Shown here: piece by piece, positions 1-9,225 of the stretch
Layout: each line of letters begins with the position of its first letter
Position numbering within the stretch: position 1 is the first letter of the stretch
Source of the DNA: Companilactobacillus zhongbaensis
GTDB taxonomy: Bacteria; Bacillota; Bacilli; Lactobacillales; Lactobacillaceae
NCBI RefSeq assembly: GCF_003946515.1
Contig: NZ_RHOM01000006.1
Location: 61,171-125,170 of the forward strand
Direction of reading: 5' to 3'
DNA length: 64,000 nucleotides
Notes under the pieces: model-generated
What the model saw: the letters and a program-made list of their open reading frames with translations, nothing else
Told to the model about the DNA's origin: nothing
Databases searched by the model: none
Translations under genes and position numbers: made by a program

Positions 1-288
1 GTTCAGTAGATCCATCAAAAATAAAGCTGAAGCTTTTGATTCATCGACACTGCTCTCAGTTCCGACGATGACTAGACCGATGTCTGTTCTATTATCTGAC
101 AAAATTTGTTCCGCTGCTTCTGCTGCCATGGTGACGGCATCTTCATACTCGGCTGGCACGGCTTGTTTTGATTGACCGATCCCGATCGTGAACTTATCTG
201 GTTCTTGATTTCTCGCCTTAGCTAATTCGACGATATCGATATAATTCTTTGGTGTGTAAAAACCAATTTTTTCAATTCCTATATCCAA
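1..288 (-). CDS. mvaS: Hydroxymethylglutaryl-CoA synthase, N-terminal part (runs off the window)
   Basis: This is the first 96 codons of HMG-CoA synthase, which condenses acetyl-CoA and acetoacetyl-CoA in the mevalonate route to isoprenoids. The N-terminus reads IGIEKIGFYTPKNYIDIVEL followed by KFTIGIGQ, the usual start of Gram-positive MvaS. The catalytic Cys lies beyond the window edge. The start is inferred to be TTG at 288: GAGGAAA sits about 7 nt upstream and no ATG fits the homologous start. It begins 1 nt after the mvaA stop, so it is the third gene of a thiolase-mvaA-mvaS operon and probably translationally coupled. Confidence 0.9.
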   Translation of the reverse strand, partial: MDIGIEKIGFYTPKNYIDIVELAKARNQEPDKFTIGIGQSKQAVPAEYEDAVTMAAEAAEQILSDNRTDIGLVIVGTESSVDESKASALFLMDLLN

Positions 289-289
289 T

Positions 290-1528
290 TTACTGTTTCC
301 TCAATTTTTCTAAGAGTTCTGAAGCTTTTTCTAATGTGTATTCTTTGATTTGATTTAATTGCTTCGATATTTCCGTTATCTCATCACCCTGGGCTCCTGC
401 CGATACGGCTAAAGATTTACTTTGGAGGCTCATGTGGCCAGCTTGGATTCCTGTTGTGACTAAGGCTCGTAAGGCTGACAAATTGTTGGCCAAGCCGACG
501 GATCCGATCACTGCTTGTAATTCTTGGCTATTATCGATTTTCATTATGGCCAAGCTCAATTGCGCCATCGGTAAAGCCTTGATCGCCCCACCGACACTAC
601 CGATCTCGATTGGAAGTTCCAAGGTTCCTACTAATTGGTCATCTTTGATCTGCCAATTGCTGAATGGCTGATAACCTTTTTGCGAATAAAAACTGTGAGC
701 TGCTGCTTCTTCAGCACGGAAATCATTTCCGGTTGCCAACAAAACCGCGTCGATCCCGTTCATGATCCCCTTATTGTGGGTAATCGCCCGCATGACTGAA
801 TGCTTGGAAAAATCCGACAAACGCACGATTCTTTGGGCAACTTCTTGCCCTGTCATTTGCTTAGTCTGTAGGTCAGAAAATTTCATCCTGGCTTCGACCT
901 TGACCAGTTGGGACTTGCCACTGTTAGATAAAATTGCACACAAAACATCATTTCCTGTCAATTCAGAAATTTGTGGTGCAATTGTTTCTAACATTGAGTT
1001 AACAATGTTAGCTCCCATGGCATCCACGGTGTTGACCCCGAGCAAGACTTCCGTATCGTCACCGATTTTTTCAAACGTTAAGGAAACTACGCCTCCGCCA
1101 CGTTTCAACAAACTCTGACGTGCTTGATTGGCTGATTCGATGATGGTTGCTTTGTTTTTTTCAAGTTTAGCTAGTAATTCAGGGCTACTTCCTTCTAGGA
1201 CGATTTGACCATACATGATGTGAGGACTAGTGATAACTTTAAAGCCGCCGTTAGCTTTGACCCGTTTGGCACCATTTGAAGCGGCAGCAATGACCGAAGG
1301 TTCCTCGATAGCCATTGGCACTAAATAGTCCTTACCGTTGATCAAAAAATCAGTCGCAAAGCCATAAGGTAAACCAAAAATACCAATCTGATTCTCGCTT
1401 AAGCTGTTAGCTAGATCTTCCGACAAAGGCTGTTTTTTTGCTAAAAAGTCGGCTTGTCCTTGATCGATGAAGTCATGTTCGAGCAAATAATCGATCCGTT
1501 GTTGGTTGCTCATCTCGTATATTTTCAT
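290..1528 (-). CDS. mvaA: Hydroxymethylglutaryl-CoA reductase (class II type)
   Basis: This enzyme reduces HMG-CoA to mevalonate, the committed step of the mevalonate pathway. The protein is 412 aa and soluble, with no membrane anchor, as in class II bacterial enzymes. Visible motifs are ENQIG (45-49), PMAIEEPSVIAAAS (71-84, with the catalytic Glu), the cofactor-site motif DAMGANIVN (169-177), HNKGIMNGIDAV (251-262, with the catalytic Lys) and GHMSLQ with the catalytic His near 365. A longer frame extends upstream, but the ATG at 1528 is the conserved start and overlaps the thiolase stop by 4 nt (ATGA), which implies translational coupling. It lies between thiolase and mvaS. Confidence 0.95.
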   Translation of the reverse strand: MKIYEMSNQQRIDYLLEHDFIDQGQADFLAKKQPLSEDLANSLSENQIGIFGLPYGFATDFLINGKDYLVPMAIEEPSVIAAASNGAKRVKANGGFKVITSPHIMYGQIVLEGSSPELLAKLEKNKATIIESANQARQSLLKRGGGVVSLTFEKIGDDTEVLLGVNTVDAMGANIVNSMLETIAPQISELTGNDVLCAILSNSGKSQLVKVEARMKFSDLQTKQMTGQEVAQRIVRLSDFSKHSVMRAITHNKGIMNGIDAVLLATGNDFRAEEAAAHSFYSQKGYQPFSNWQIKDDQLVGTLELPIEIGSVGGAIKALPMAQLSLAIMKIDNSQELQAVIGSVGLANNLSALRALVTTGIQAGHMSLQSKSLAVSAGAQGDEITEISKQLNQIKEYTLEKASELLEKLRKQ

Positions 1529-2679
1529 GATAGTTTCAGTCCTAAAGCCATTCCCATGCCGCCACCGATACAAAGTGAGGCAATCCCGGTCTGCTTATTT
1601 TCGTGTTGCAAAATGTTGATCAACGAAACGATCAATCTAGCTCCAGTTGCCCCGAGCGGATGTCCGATAGCGATCGCTCCACCATATATGTTGAGCTTGT
1701 CATCAGGTATTTGTAAGTCACGAGCAACAGCGACTGATTGAGAAGCAAAGGCTTCATTGATCTCGAAAAAGTCGATCTCATCTTGGTTGACTTGATACTT
1801 ATCATAATATTTATTGATGGCATAATAAGGTGCGTAGCCCATCAAGCTTGGATCGATCCCTGCTTCAACGTAACCCGTTAATTCAGCAATGTAAGACAAG
1901 TTTAATTTTTCAGCAGTTTCTTTTCTCATTAAGATCATGGCTGCTGCACCATCGTTTAATGGAGATGAATTACCTGCTGTCACAGTTCCGTTTTCTTTGA
2001 AAGCAGGTTTTAAACTTCCCATGGTCTCTAAGGTCGATTCTGGTCGAATCGATTGATCTTGGACGATTTGAGCATCGTTTACCGTGATCGGTAAGATCTC
2101 ATCAGAGATTTTTTCAGTGGCTGCTGCAGCTCGTTTTTGCGAGTTTAAAGCAAACTCATCTTGTTCTTGGCGAGTTACATGATATTGTTCAGCAACATTT
2201 TCAGCCGTGATTCCCATCGGATAATTTCCGAAAGCATCAACTAAGCCGTCGCGGAACAATGTATCGCCTTGTTCGTCGGAAGCTTCCAACTTACCCACTC
2301 GCTTAGCGTAAAAAGGAGCATTCGACATGCTTTCTACCCCACCGCAGACGATAATATCTGCATCGTTAAGTAGCAAAGCATTAGTAGCATCATGGACAGC
2401 TTTCATCCCTGATCCACAAACTTGATTTACGGTCATGGCAGTTGATTTGACACTACCACCGACATTCAGACTGATCTGACGGGCAATGTTTTGACCCATA
2501 CCAGCTTGGTAGACATTTCCAAAAATGAATTGATCTACATCTTCTGGATCGATTTTGTTATTGGTCAATAACTGCTTCACTAGTTGTGTACCTAGTTCAA
2601 CTGAAGAAAGATCGGCAAATTGACCTCGAAATTTGCCGATAGCAGTTCTTTTGGCATCAATAATTACTACTGAATCCAT
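1525..2679 (-). CDS. thlA: Acetyl-CoA C-acetyltransferase (thiolase)
   Basis: This biosynthetic thiolase condenses two acetyl-CoA to acetoacetyl-CoA, feeding HMG-CoA synthase two genes downstream. At 384 aa it has normal family length. The active-site Cys88 is in NQVCGSGMKAVH, NEAFA lies in the middle of the C-terminal domain, the catalytic His is in GGAIAIGHPLGATGAR near 340, and the second Cys is in CIGGGMGMALGL near 370. An AGAGG ribosome site precedes the ATG. It is the promoter-proximal gene of the mevalonate operon. A fatty-acid degradation role is unlikely because no beta-oxidation genes are nearby. Confidence 0.94.
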   Translation of the reverse strand: MDSVVIIDAKRTAIGKFRGQFADLSSVELGTQLVKQLLTNNKIDPEDVDQFIFGNVYQAGMGQNIARQISLNVGGSVKSTAMTVNQVCGSGMKAVHDATNALLLNDADIIVCGGVESMSNAPFYAKRVGKLEASDEQGDTLFRDGLVDAFGNYPMGITAENVAEQYHVTRQEQDEFALNSQKRAAAATEKISDEILPITVNDAQIVQDQSIRPESTLETMGSLKPAFKENGTVTAGNSSPLNDGAAAMILMRKETAEKLNLSYIAELTGYVEAGIDPSLMGYAPYYAINKYYDKYQVNQDEIDFFEINEAFASQSVAVARDLQIPDDKLNIYGGAIAIGHPLGATGARLIVSLINILQHENKQTGIASLCIGGGMGMALGLKLS

Positions 2680-2924
2680 ACATTCATTACCTCTTTAATT
2701 TGAAATCGATTGAAATTATTACGTTGTTTTTTGAAACTTGTTCGAGTGCATTGTTTTTTCGTTCATACAGGTGGATTGGTGCTGCTTATTGCTTATTTTT
2801 GCGGTTTATCATAAGCATGCTAATAGTTGATTCGTGGAGTAGCATATATATGTCATTATGCACCCGGTTATTTGCATAAAATAGTGATTTTAATTGTTAT
2901 TTGCTAGAATTGCAGTAAATGAAT

Positions 2925-3417
2925 AGTGGTTTCCATTCTTGTTTGCGAAACTTGCTGCAATTTGGATAGTGGTTTTATGCTTTATCCTCAAGGATGCTGA
3001 AACGAGCTCCAGGCGACAGCGGCCTTCGGTTAACACAGGTGGTCGCGGTACTGCTTTGAAGATATAAATAGTGCTAACTATTTTTTCTTGCCAAACTTGC
3101 TGCAAATAGATAGTGATTTTATGCTTTATCCTCAAGGATGCTGAAACGAGCTCCGGCACACAGCGGCCTCCGGTTAACACAGGTGATCGAGGCACGGCTT
3201 CGAAGATATAAAATAGTGCTAGCTATTTTTTCTTGCTAAACTTGCTACAATTGGGATAGTGCTTTTTACCTTTATCCTCAAGGATGCTGAAACGAGCTCC
3301 GCGAGGTAGCGGCCTCCGGTTAACACATGTAGTCGCGGTACGGCTTCGCCGCACCTTGTGCGACTACACGCGTTAATCCTCAGCAGCTGACCGTCGCCTT
3401 CCGCTCTCTGTGCTTTA
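2925..3417 (-). repeat. Family 1 structured repeat array, locus 1 (one head, three tails)
   Basis: Strand is given in the CAGAGAG-to-CATCC direction. Three units of about 145 bp repeat the block ATCCTCAAGGATGCTGAAAC; its AGGATGCTGA part begins at 2991, 3135 and 3281. Only the last unit is complete, with a long hairpin at 3320-3377 capped by GGCTTCGCC. The single head arm at 3393-3399 (AGGCGAC on minus) is perfectly complementary not to its own tail (3301-3307) but to the most distant tail (3011-3017). The middle tail (3155-3161) has a different arm and no visible head. An out-of-frame protein-like reading frame across the array is a shadow of the repeats. Plus-strand DNA around the array is G/T-rich. 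The gap 2680-2925 holds only the upstream region of the thiolase gene. Confidence 0.85.
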
Positions 3418-3460
3418 CCCTAAGTTTAAATAATAATTTAAATAGGAAATAAAAACAACG

Positions 3461-3757
3461 ATGGTGTTTTATATGCGAACAATTGATTTGATTTTGATGT
3501 TGAATGATTTTAATAAAAATAACCGTGTGATGGTTGAGACTCAGGGTAGTCGGCTGGCTGTTGTTGATTTGGACGTTGTCGATCAGGCTGTTTATTTGAA
3601 GACTTCTACTAAACTGCGTGGTCTTAAAAATTGGGAATTTTTGCTTTTGCTGAATAAAAAGCCGTTCTATAATTTTCCCGTTTTTTATGACGACACAAAA
3701 AAACACCAGCAACTCTTTGGTTTTCGAATTGCTGATGATTGTATTTTACTAGGTTAA
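3461..3757 (+). CDS. Hypothetical protein, 98 aa
   Basis: I do not recognise this protein. It is small and soluble-looking, with a protein-like hydrophobic pattern, no signal peptide and no membrane segment; the C-terminal half contains LRGLKNWEFLLLLNKKPF. AGGAAA lies about 12 nt before the ATG; an alternative ATG follows at 3473. It converges tail to tail with galU with no spacer, so no terminator separates the two genes. The coding strand is markedly G/T-rich (a hand count of 3541-3600 gives 43 of 60 G or T), matching the skew around the adjacent repeat array. The composition leaves some doubt that it is a real gene. Confidence 0.6.
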   Translation: MVFYMRTIDLILMLNDFNKNNRVMVETQGSRLAVVDLDVVDQAVYLKTSTKLRGLKNWEFLLLLNKKPFYNFPVFYDDTKKHQQLFGFRIADDCILLG

Positions 3758-4660
3758 TTATTTCTTGGCTGGCTTTGCTTCTGCTTGAAGTTCCTTGGCT
3801 AGCTCGATCAAATAAGGTTTTAATTCATCTTTTACTTCAGGATGAGTCAAGCCGTATTCGATATTTGTCTTGACGTAACCAAATTTGTTACCGACATCGA
3901 AACGTTCACCCTTAAATTCATGAGCAAATACTCTTTGCGTTTTATTCATCCGATCAATTGCATCGGTCAATTGGATCTCGTTTCCTGCACCTGGTTTTTG
4001 AGTGTCTAACAAGTCAAAAATCTCTGGTGTCAACAAGTAGCGACCAATGATGGCTAAGTTGCTAGGTGCATCTTCCATCTTTGGCTTTTCAACGAATTGT
4101 TTGACGTTGTATAGTCCTGGACGTTGTTGACCTTCTGGGTCGATCACGCCATATTTGGAAACTTCTTCCTTTGGTACTTGCATAACGGCCAAAGTTGAAG
4201 CGTGAGTTGCTTCATAGTCTTCAATCAATTGTTTAGTCAAAGGAACTTTGTCGACCATCAAGTCATCACCGAGCATAACGACGAATGGTTCGTCTGCGAT
4301 AAATGAACGAGCCTGAGCGACTGCATCACCCAAACCATTTGGATGCGCTTGACGACTGTAATACAAGTTAACGCCGAGATCAGTAGTTTCTTGAACTACT
4401 TTAAGGAGTTCAGTCTTCTTCTTTGACTCTAAGTTTTGTTCCAATTCAGGAACTGAATCAAAGTGGTCTTCGATCGAGCGCTTGTTCTTACCAGTGATGA
4501 TCAAAATATCTTCGATCCCTGATGCCTTGGCTTCCTCAACGATAAATTGGATCGTTGGCTTATCAACGATAGGTAGCATCTCTTTAGCTAAAGCCTTCGT
4601 GGCGGGCAAAAATCTCGTTCCTAAACCTGCTGCAGGGATAATAGCTTTTCTTACTTTCAT
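3758..4660 (-). CDS. galU: UTP-glucose-1-phosphate uridylyltransferase
   Basis: This enzyme makes UDP-glucose from UTP and glucose-1-phosphate, the donor for glycolipids, teichoic acid glucosylation and polysaccharides. The 300-aa protein has the nucleotidyltransferase signature [19 protein letters not shown] near residues 12-30, then [13 protein letters not shown], and a VMLGDD metal-site motif near 133. Lactobacillus GalU proteins are close to 300 aa. It follows the YihY-type gene by 3 nt and is the last gene of a map-yihY-galU run on the minus strand. The C-terminus is Lys/Ala-rich, which is common. Confidence 0.95.
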   Translation of the reverse strand: MKVRKAIIPAAGLGTRFLPATKALAKEMLPIVDKPTIQFIVEEAKASGIEDILIITGKNKRSIEDHFDSVPELEQNLESKKKTELLKVVQETTDLGVNLYYSRQAHPNGLGDAVAQARSFIADEPFVVMLGDDLMVDKVPLTKQLIEDYEATHASTLAVMQVPKEEVSKYGVIDPEGQQRPGLYNVKQFVEKPKMEDAPSNLAIIGRYLLTPEIFDLLDTQKPGAGNEIQLTDAIDRMNKTQRVFAHEFKGERFDVGNKFGYVKTNIEYGLTHPEVKDELKPYLIELAKELQAEAKPAKK

Positions 4661-4663
4661 CTG

Positions 4664-5626
4664 TTATTCTTCTTCCTTTTCATGTGTTTTTAACATATTA
4701 GTTAGCTTGCTTGTTTTTTGATATAGGTATGGTCCTTGGCTTGCCTCGGCGCATCCTACATTGACAGCATTTCCGAACAAAAAAATCGTCACAGTCATAT
4801 TCATCCACAATAGAAAAATGATGATCGCACCGATCGTCCCATAGTTATTCCAAGCCGTTCCGAAATAATCTAAATAAAAGGAGAACAATTGCGACAATAA
4901 CAAGATCCCGATCGTAGTGATAACCGTTCCAAGCAATACGTAATGAATTTTTAAACGTACATTAGGTAAAAAATAGAATAAAGTAAAGACGATCAATAAC
5001 ATTATAACAATAGCAATTGGCCATTTCCAACGAGAAAATTCGTTCAGAAACGACGCGTTCAGACCGAAAGTTGGTAGGATCCAATTCAAAATTCCTTGAC
5101 CGAAAGTAAACACGATAATTACCGCCACTCCAGCACTGATCATTACCAACGTCATTACAAAAGCCAGACCACGACGAATGATAAAGTTGAAAAAAGTCGT
5201 GTCCGCAAACAGACTATTTACATCGATACCATATCCTTCATTCATCGCCATTTGGGCAACATTAGTACCTCGAGAAATAGCCCAAACTGCTAAAACAATA
5301 CCAATTGACAACACGCCACCGTTAGAATCGGATAAGACCTTCGTAATCGTTGGCATTAAGTAATGGTGCAAGTCGGCAGGCAAAATAAACTCAATGTATT
5401 CGATGACCGTTGGCTTGTTCAAGTGCAGTAAAGGTATCAAGTTACCAACAATAATTACTGCGGGAAAAAGCGCCAATAGTATATAGTAAGTGACTGCCTT
5501 TGAAGCCATCGGCACGTTAGAATTACCTACTGCTTCACCAATCAGCTTAAAAAAACCGAATAGTTTTTGAGTTTTAGGAATATTTTGCTTAAAAATCGGA
5601 ATGTTCTGCTGTTCTTTTTCTTCCAT
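4664..5626 (-). CDS. YihY/BrkB (virulence factor BrkB) family membrane protein
   Basis: This 320-aa integral membrane protein has about six hydrophobic segments and a charged cytoplasmic C-terminus (KTHEKEEE). The family signature is visible as YYILLALFPAVIIVGNL near residues 47-63, then RGTNVAQMAMNEGYGI and GTAWNNYGTIGAIIIFLLWM in the second half. The molecular function of the family is not established; the old link to RNase BN is an error. It lies 13 nt after map and 3 nt before galU, so the three are probably cotranscribed. Confidence 0.88.
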   Translation of the reverse strand: MEEKEQQNIPIFKQNIPKTQKLFGFFKLIGEAVGNSNVPMASKAVTYYILLALFPAVIIVGNLIPLLHLNKPTVIEYIEFILPADLHHYLMPTITKVLSDSNGGVLSIGIVLAVWAISRGTNVAQMAMNEGYGIDVNSLFADTTFFNFIIRRGLAFVMTLVMISAGVAVIIVFTFGQGILNWILPTFGLNASFLNEFSRWKWPIAIVIMLLIVFTLFYFLPNVRLKIHYVLLGTVITTIGILLLSQLFSFYLDYFGTAWNNYGTIGAIIIFLLWMNMTVTIFLFGNAVNVGCAEASQGPYLYQKTSKLTNMLKTHEKEEE

Positions 5627-5639
5627 TTGACCTTGACCG

Positions 5640-6437
5640 TTATTTCAAAAGATATTTTGCATCGTATTCAGGGTCTTGTGAAGTTAAGATCTTAGGACCA
5701 TCTTTAGTAATGGCAATTGTGTGCTCGTATTGTGCAGAGTTAGTGCCATCTGCAGAAACGAAATATTCCCAACCGTCTTCTTTAACGAACTTGTCTTTGA
5801 TTTCCCAAGTTCCTAAATTTACCATTGGTTCAATTGTAATCGTCATACCTTCACGTAACCTTAAACCTGTACCTGGTTCTCCATAATGAGGAACATTTGG
5901 TAATTCGTGCATTGTAGGTTGAATACCATGACCGATCAGGTCACGGACATCCCCCATGTGATTTTCTGTTTCGACGTATTCTTGAATCGCATGGCCAATG
6001 TCACCAATGCGATTTCCGATGACTGCTTGGTCGATTCCTAAGTAGAGTGCTTTGTGCGTTACTTCCATTAAGTGCTTGTCTTCTGGCTTGAGTTCGCCAA
6101 CGGCATAGGTCCAGCAAGAATCGCTTTCGTAACCGTCCAAGTTGACCGTCATGTCGACTTTAACGACATCGCCTTTTTTCAAGATCAAGTTCTTTCTGGG
6201 AATTCCGTGAGCTACCTCATCATTGACGCAGACACAAGTAGCGTATTTGTAACCTTCAAATCCTTTTTCTGAAGGTGTCCCACCGTGATCAGTGATGTAT
6301 TTATCGGCGAAAGCTTCGATCTCCCAAGAAGAAATTCCTGGTTTGATGATTTTTCTTAAACCGATGTGAGTGTTGGCAAGAAGTTCGCCAGACTTTCTCA
6401 TGCCTTCAATTTCACGGGGTGATTTCAATGTGATCAT
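5640..6437 (-). CDS. map: Methionine aminopeptidase, type I
   Basis: This enzyme removes the N-terminal Met from nascent proteins. The 265-aa sequence has the pita-bread fold motifs: CVCVNDEVAHGIP (His of the active site), VKVDMTV with the first metal Asp, YESDSCWTY with the second Asp, GHGIQPTMHELP with the metal His, TIEPMV with a metal Glu, and YEHTIAI with the last Glu. All five metal ligands appear present. There is no N-terminal zinc extension. It heads the map-yihY-galU run and is divergent from the flavodoxin gene. Confidence 0.95.
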   Translation of the reverse strand: MITLKSPREIEGMRKSGELLANTHIGLRKIIKPGISSWEIEAFADKYITDHGGTPSEKGFEGYKYATCVCVNDEVAHGIPRKNLILKKGDVVKVDMTVNLDGYESDSCWTYAVGELKPEDKHLMEVTHKALYLGIDQAVIGNRIGDIGHAIQEYVETENHMGDVRDLIGHGIQPTMHELPNVPHYGEPGTGLRLREGMTITIEPMVNLGTWEIKDKFVKEDGWEYFVSADGTNSAQYEHTIAITKDGPKILTSQDPEYDAKYLLK

Positions 6438-6533
6438 AAATAATTGCCTCTCATAGTAAATGATACGAATAGTATAACATTTTCTTTAATTTCTTCTGGA
6501 TAATTCTATTTAGATGGTAGCCGGATATAATTT

Positions 6534-6542
6534 TTGCTATAA
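6534..6542 (+). promoter_or_regulatory. Extended -10 promoter of the flavodoxin gene
   Basis: TGCTATAAT is a perfect -10 hexamer with the TG extension, about 35 nt before the flavodoxin start. A -35 element is weak. The transcript would have a short leader and would include the downstream gtrA-like gene. Confidence 0.6.
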
Positions 6543-6574
6543 TATTGCAAGATATTTTAAAATGAGGCGAAATA

Positions 6575-7030
6575 ATGACTAAAGTAAAAATCGTATATGC
6601 AAGTATCACAGGTAACGACGAAGATATTGCATACGTCCTAACTGAAAAATTCGAAGAACTCCAAGCCGACGTTGAGATGAGCGAGATCTCCCAAACTGAC
6701 CCTTCCGATTTTGAAGACGCTGACGTCTGCATTATCGCTAGCTACACTTACGACCAAGGAATCGTCCCTGATGAAGCACTAGACTTCTACGACGATATGC
6801 AAGACCTTGATCTAACAGGAAAGGTTTACGGAACTTGCGGTTCCGGAGACACATTCTATGAAGACTTCTGCAGCGCCGTTGATGAATTTGCCAAGGTTTT
6901 TGAGGAAACTGGCGCAACTAAGGGTGCTGAACCTGTTAAAATTGAATTGGAACCTGAACAAGACGATATCGACAAACTAGATAAGTTTGCAGAAGCGCTC
7001 TATCAAAAGGCTCAAGAAATGGATGCATAA
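6575..7030 (+). CDS. Flavodoxin
   Basis: This small FMN electron carrier has 151 aa, the usual length. The FMN phosphate loop is SITGNDEDIAYVL near residues 11-23 (T/S-x-T-G-N pattern), and YGTCGSGDTFYEDFC near 89-103 is the second FMN-contact loop. The protein is very acidic, typical of flavodoxins. It has its own extended -10 promoter and GAGG ribosome site and is followed 2 nt later by a GtrA-family gene. No cognate reductase is in the window. Confidence 0.93.
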   Translation: MTKVKIVYASITGNDEDIAYVLTEKFEELQADVEMSEISQTDPSDFEDADVCIIASYTYDQGIVPDEALDFYDDMQDLDLTGKVYGTCGSGDTFYEDFCSAVDEFAKVFEETGATKGAEPVKIELEPEQDDIDKLDKFAEALYQKAQEMDA

Positions 7031-7032
7031 TC

Positions 7033-7491
7033 ATGGACTATATTAAAAAATATCGTGATTTTTGGATGTATTGTATATTCGGCTTTTTAGCATCACTGCT
7101 GAATATTGCTATTTTCAACATCGTCCACAATAACATGGAGTTACAACTTGGATTAGCCAATACTATCGCCTGGTTTATCTCAAATACCTTCTCATTTTTC
7201 GTGACCAAGATGTACGTCTTCCACACGGAAATGAAGGACTACAAGAAATTGCTCCACGAAGGTTCATATTTCTTGCTATCACGAATTCTATCATTAGTGA
7301 TCGATAACTTATTTATGATCTTAGCTGTGTTGATCTTACCTTGGAACAACTTGGTGATCAAAGCTATCGACCAAGTAGTAGTTGGTTTGTTTAATTACTT
7401 TTCATCTAAGTGGATCTTCGGTTACTCTAACCGCCACCTATTGGAAAGGTTCAGACAGCGCTCAAAAAAGAAAGCGATTGAGAAGCTATAA
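7033..7491 (+). CDS. GtrA family membrane protein
   Basis: This 152-aa protein has four membrane segments and the GtrA-type N-terminus (FWMYCIFGFLASLLNIAIF) and WFISNTFSFFVTKMYVF motif. GtrA proteins are thought to flip undecaprenyl-linked sugars made by GtrB enzymes; a GtrB-like glycosyltransferase is encoded at 53.3 kb, but a functional pairing is only inferred. It is cotranscribed with the flavodoxin (2-nt spacing), and the 3' end of the coding region forms part of the terminator stem. Confidence 0.88.
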   Translation: MDYIKKYRDFWMYCIFGFLASLLNIAIFNIVHNNMELQLGLANTIAWFISNTFSFFVTKMYVFHTEMKDYKKLLHEGSYFLLSRILSLVIDNLFMILAVLILPWNNLVIKAIDQVVVGLFNYFSSKWIFGYSNRHLLERFRQRSKKKAIEKL

Positions 7492-7511
7492 AGCTTCTTG
7501 GTCGCTTTTTT
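7471..7511 (+). terminator. Rho-independent terminator of flavodoxin-gtrA
   Basis: AAAGCGATTGAGAAGC pairs with GCTTCTTGGTCGCTTT around a short TATAA loop and is followed by a T tract. The 5' arm lies inside the last codons of the GtrA-family gene. Confidence 0.85.
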
Positions 7512-7553
7512 GGTTTGGTTTTGGTATTTATTTTGCTTATATTGTTTGGTAGA

Positions 7554-7785
7554 GGTTCATTGCCGGTTTCGAGGGGGTTCCTGAAATTGCGCTGTGGAAC
7601 GGTGTGGACGTCGATTTGAGCTCCTCGAAGAAGAACGCTTCGACGATCTCAAATACGAGTCTTATTCTAAGCGATGAATCGCTAAGAATAATTTCACACC
7701 TGACAGCGAATTTCCTCCACCCCCTCGAAACCTAAGTTTGCGCAAAATAAATTGTTTTTGTTGGGGTACGGTGTCTAGTTTTTCT
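7554..7785 (+). repeat. Family 2 structured element, copy 1
   Basis: The core starts GGTTCATTGCC and is closed by an outer stem, GGTTTCGAGGGGG (7565-7577) with CCCCCTCGAAACC (7720-7732). Inside are a second stem (GAAATTGCGC with GCGAATTTC), a hairpin with arms ATTTGAG/CTCAAAT and TCGAAG/CTTCGA, and a hairpin with arms TTATTCTAAGCGAT/ATCGCTAAGAATAA. A conserved distal box GGGGTACGGT follows near 7764. It lies between the gtrA terminator and the wecB terminator. The rest of 7492-7870 holds no gene. Confidence 0.85.
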
Positions 7786-7870
7786 TGTTCTTACTTCTGC
7801 AGGAATTTGTACACTATTTTTCTATTGATTAAGTATCTTAATAGTCAAAAAAATCCTGCTTCTTGACACC

Positions 7871-7912
7871 AAAAAAAGACAAAATACCCAAAAGATTGGA
7901 TATTTTGCCTTT
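7871..7912 (-). terminator. Terminator of wecB
   Basis: On the minus strand AAAGGCAAAATATCC pairs imperfectly with GGGTATTTTGTCTTT and is followed by a T run. Confidence 0.75.
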
Positions 7913-7936
7913 CGTTTCAGCCATTTTTTTGGCTTT

Positions 7937-9079
7937 TTACTTAAATTCATTAGGCTTTTGATCTGTTTGTTTGAAGTAGTAACTGATTGCGTCGAGGATG
8001 CGATCTGAGGCTTTTCCGTCTCCGTATGGATTTTTGGCGTTGGCCATTTTTTCGTATTCTGCTTGATTTTCAATCAGGTTGCTCATTTCTTTTTCTACTA
8101 CTTCTTCGTCTGTTCCTACTAGTTTAAGAGTTCCGGCTTCGACTCCTTCTGGTCTTTCAGTGGTATCTCTTAATACTAATACTGGCTTCCCTAGTGATGG
8201 GGCTTCTTCTTGAACACCACCTGAATCGGTCATGATGAAGTAGCTTCTTGAGGCCATGTTGTGGAAATCTAGTACATCTAGTGGCTCGATCAAGTGAACC
8301 CTGTCGACGTTTCCTAAGATTTCTTTAGCAGTTTGTTGAACTACTGGATTTAGATGAACCGGGTAGATCAATTCGATGTCATCGTGCTTTTCTACTACTT
8401 TCTTCATTGCACGGAAGACTTGTTTCATGGGTTCACCTTGGTTTTCACGACGGTGCATAGTTACTAGGATCATCTTCTTATTCGGATCGATGATATCTAG
8501 GACGTCGTGATGGTAATCTTGATGAACGGTACTTCTTAAAGCATCGATGGCAGTATTTCCCGTCACAAAGATCCCCTCTTCATGATGGTTTTCTTTGAGA
8601 AGGTTTTCCTTACTCTTGTCAGTTGGCGCAAAGTAAAGATCTGCTAAATCGTCTGTCATTTGACGGTTCATTTCTTCAGGCCATGGAGAATACTTGTTCC
8701 AGGTTCTTAGTCCGGCTTCAACGTGACCAATAGTCGTTTGATGGTAAAAAGCCGATAAACTAGCACTAAATGTGGTTGTCGTATCGCCGTGAACTAGAAT
8801 AATATCCGGTTCTTCTTTTTCGATGATGTCATCCAACATCTTCAACACTAATCCGGTAATACCGCTTAGCGTTTGACGTTCCTTCATGATATTCATATCA
8901 TAATCTGGTTTAATCTTAAAAATTTCTAGTACCGAGTCAAGCATTTCGCGATGTTGAGCTGTTACAACAGTCACAGTTTCGAATCGATCTGAATTTTGTT
9001 TTAGTTTTAAAACTAATGGTGCCATTTTAATTGCTTCCGGACGTGTTCCGAAAACTGTCATTACTTTTACCTTTTTCAA
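7937..9079 (-). CDS. wecB: UDP-N-acetylglucosamine 2-epimerase (non-hydrolysing)
   Basis: This enzyme interconverts UDP-GlcNAc and UDP-ManNAc, supplying ManNAc for the wall teichoic acid linkage unit. The 380-aa protein shows GTRPEAIKMAPLV (11-23), GDTTTTFSASLSAFY, HVEAGLRTWN, HRREN (near 208) and DSGGVQEEAPSLGKP (near 287), all conserved in the GT-B-like epimerases. A GAGGTGA ribosome site precedes the ATG. It is monocistronic with its own terminator. Its probable metabolic partner TagA is encoded 51 kb away in this window. Confidence 0.95.
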   Translation of the reverse strand: MKKVKVMTVFGTRPEAIKMAPLVLKLKQNSDRFETVTVVTAQHREMLDSVLEIFKIKPDYDMNIMKERQTLSGITGLVLKMLDDIIEKEEPDIILVHGDTTTTFSASLSAFYHQTTIGHVEAGLRTWNKYSPWPEEMNRQMTDDLADLYFAPTDKSKENLLKENHHEEGIFVTGNTAIDALRSTVHQDYHHDVLDIIDPNKKMILVTMHRRENQGEPMKQVFRAMKKVVEKHDDIELIYPVHLNPVVQQTAKEILGNVDRVHLIEPLDVLDFHNMASRSYFIMTDSGGVQEEAPSLGKPVLVLRDTTERPEGVEAGTLKLVGTDEEVVEKEMSNLIENQAEYEKMANAKNPYGDGKASDRILDAISYYFKQTDQKPNEFK

Positions 9080-9225
9080 AATATCACCTCAACTAATTAG
9101 TTAAAATTATATCAGATATTTTGGTTCATTACTGCTAAGTATCCAGATTCAAATTTAAGTTAAATTTAGGGTAAGATGGATATACTTAACTTATATTTTA
9201 AAGAAAAGATTTATGAGGATTAATT

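Noticed and set aside
2890..3195. A 101-codon minus-strand frame over the first repeat array, and similar frames at 14378, 18101, 26670, 30984, 51281, 51803 and 61494
   Set aside because: They run across the structured repeats, repeat the same peptide from different loci, lack ribosome sites and end with the repeat; they are shadows of the elements.
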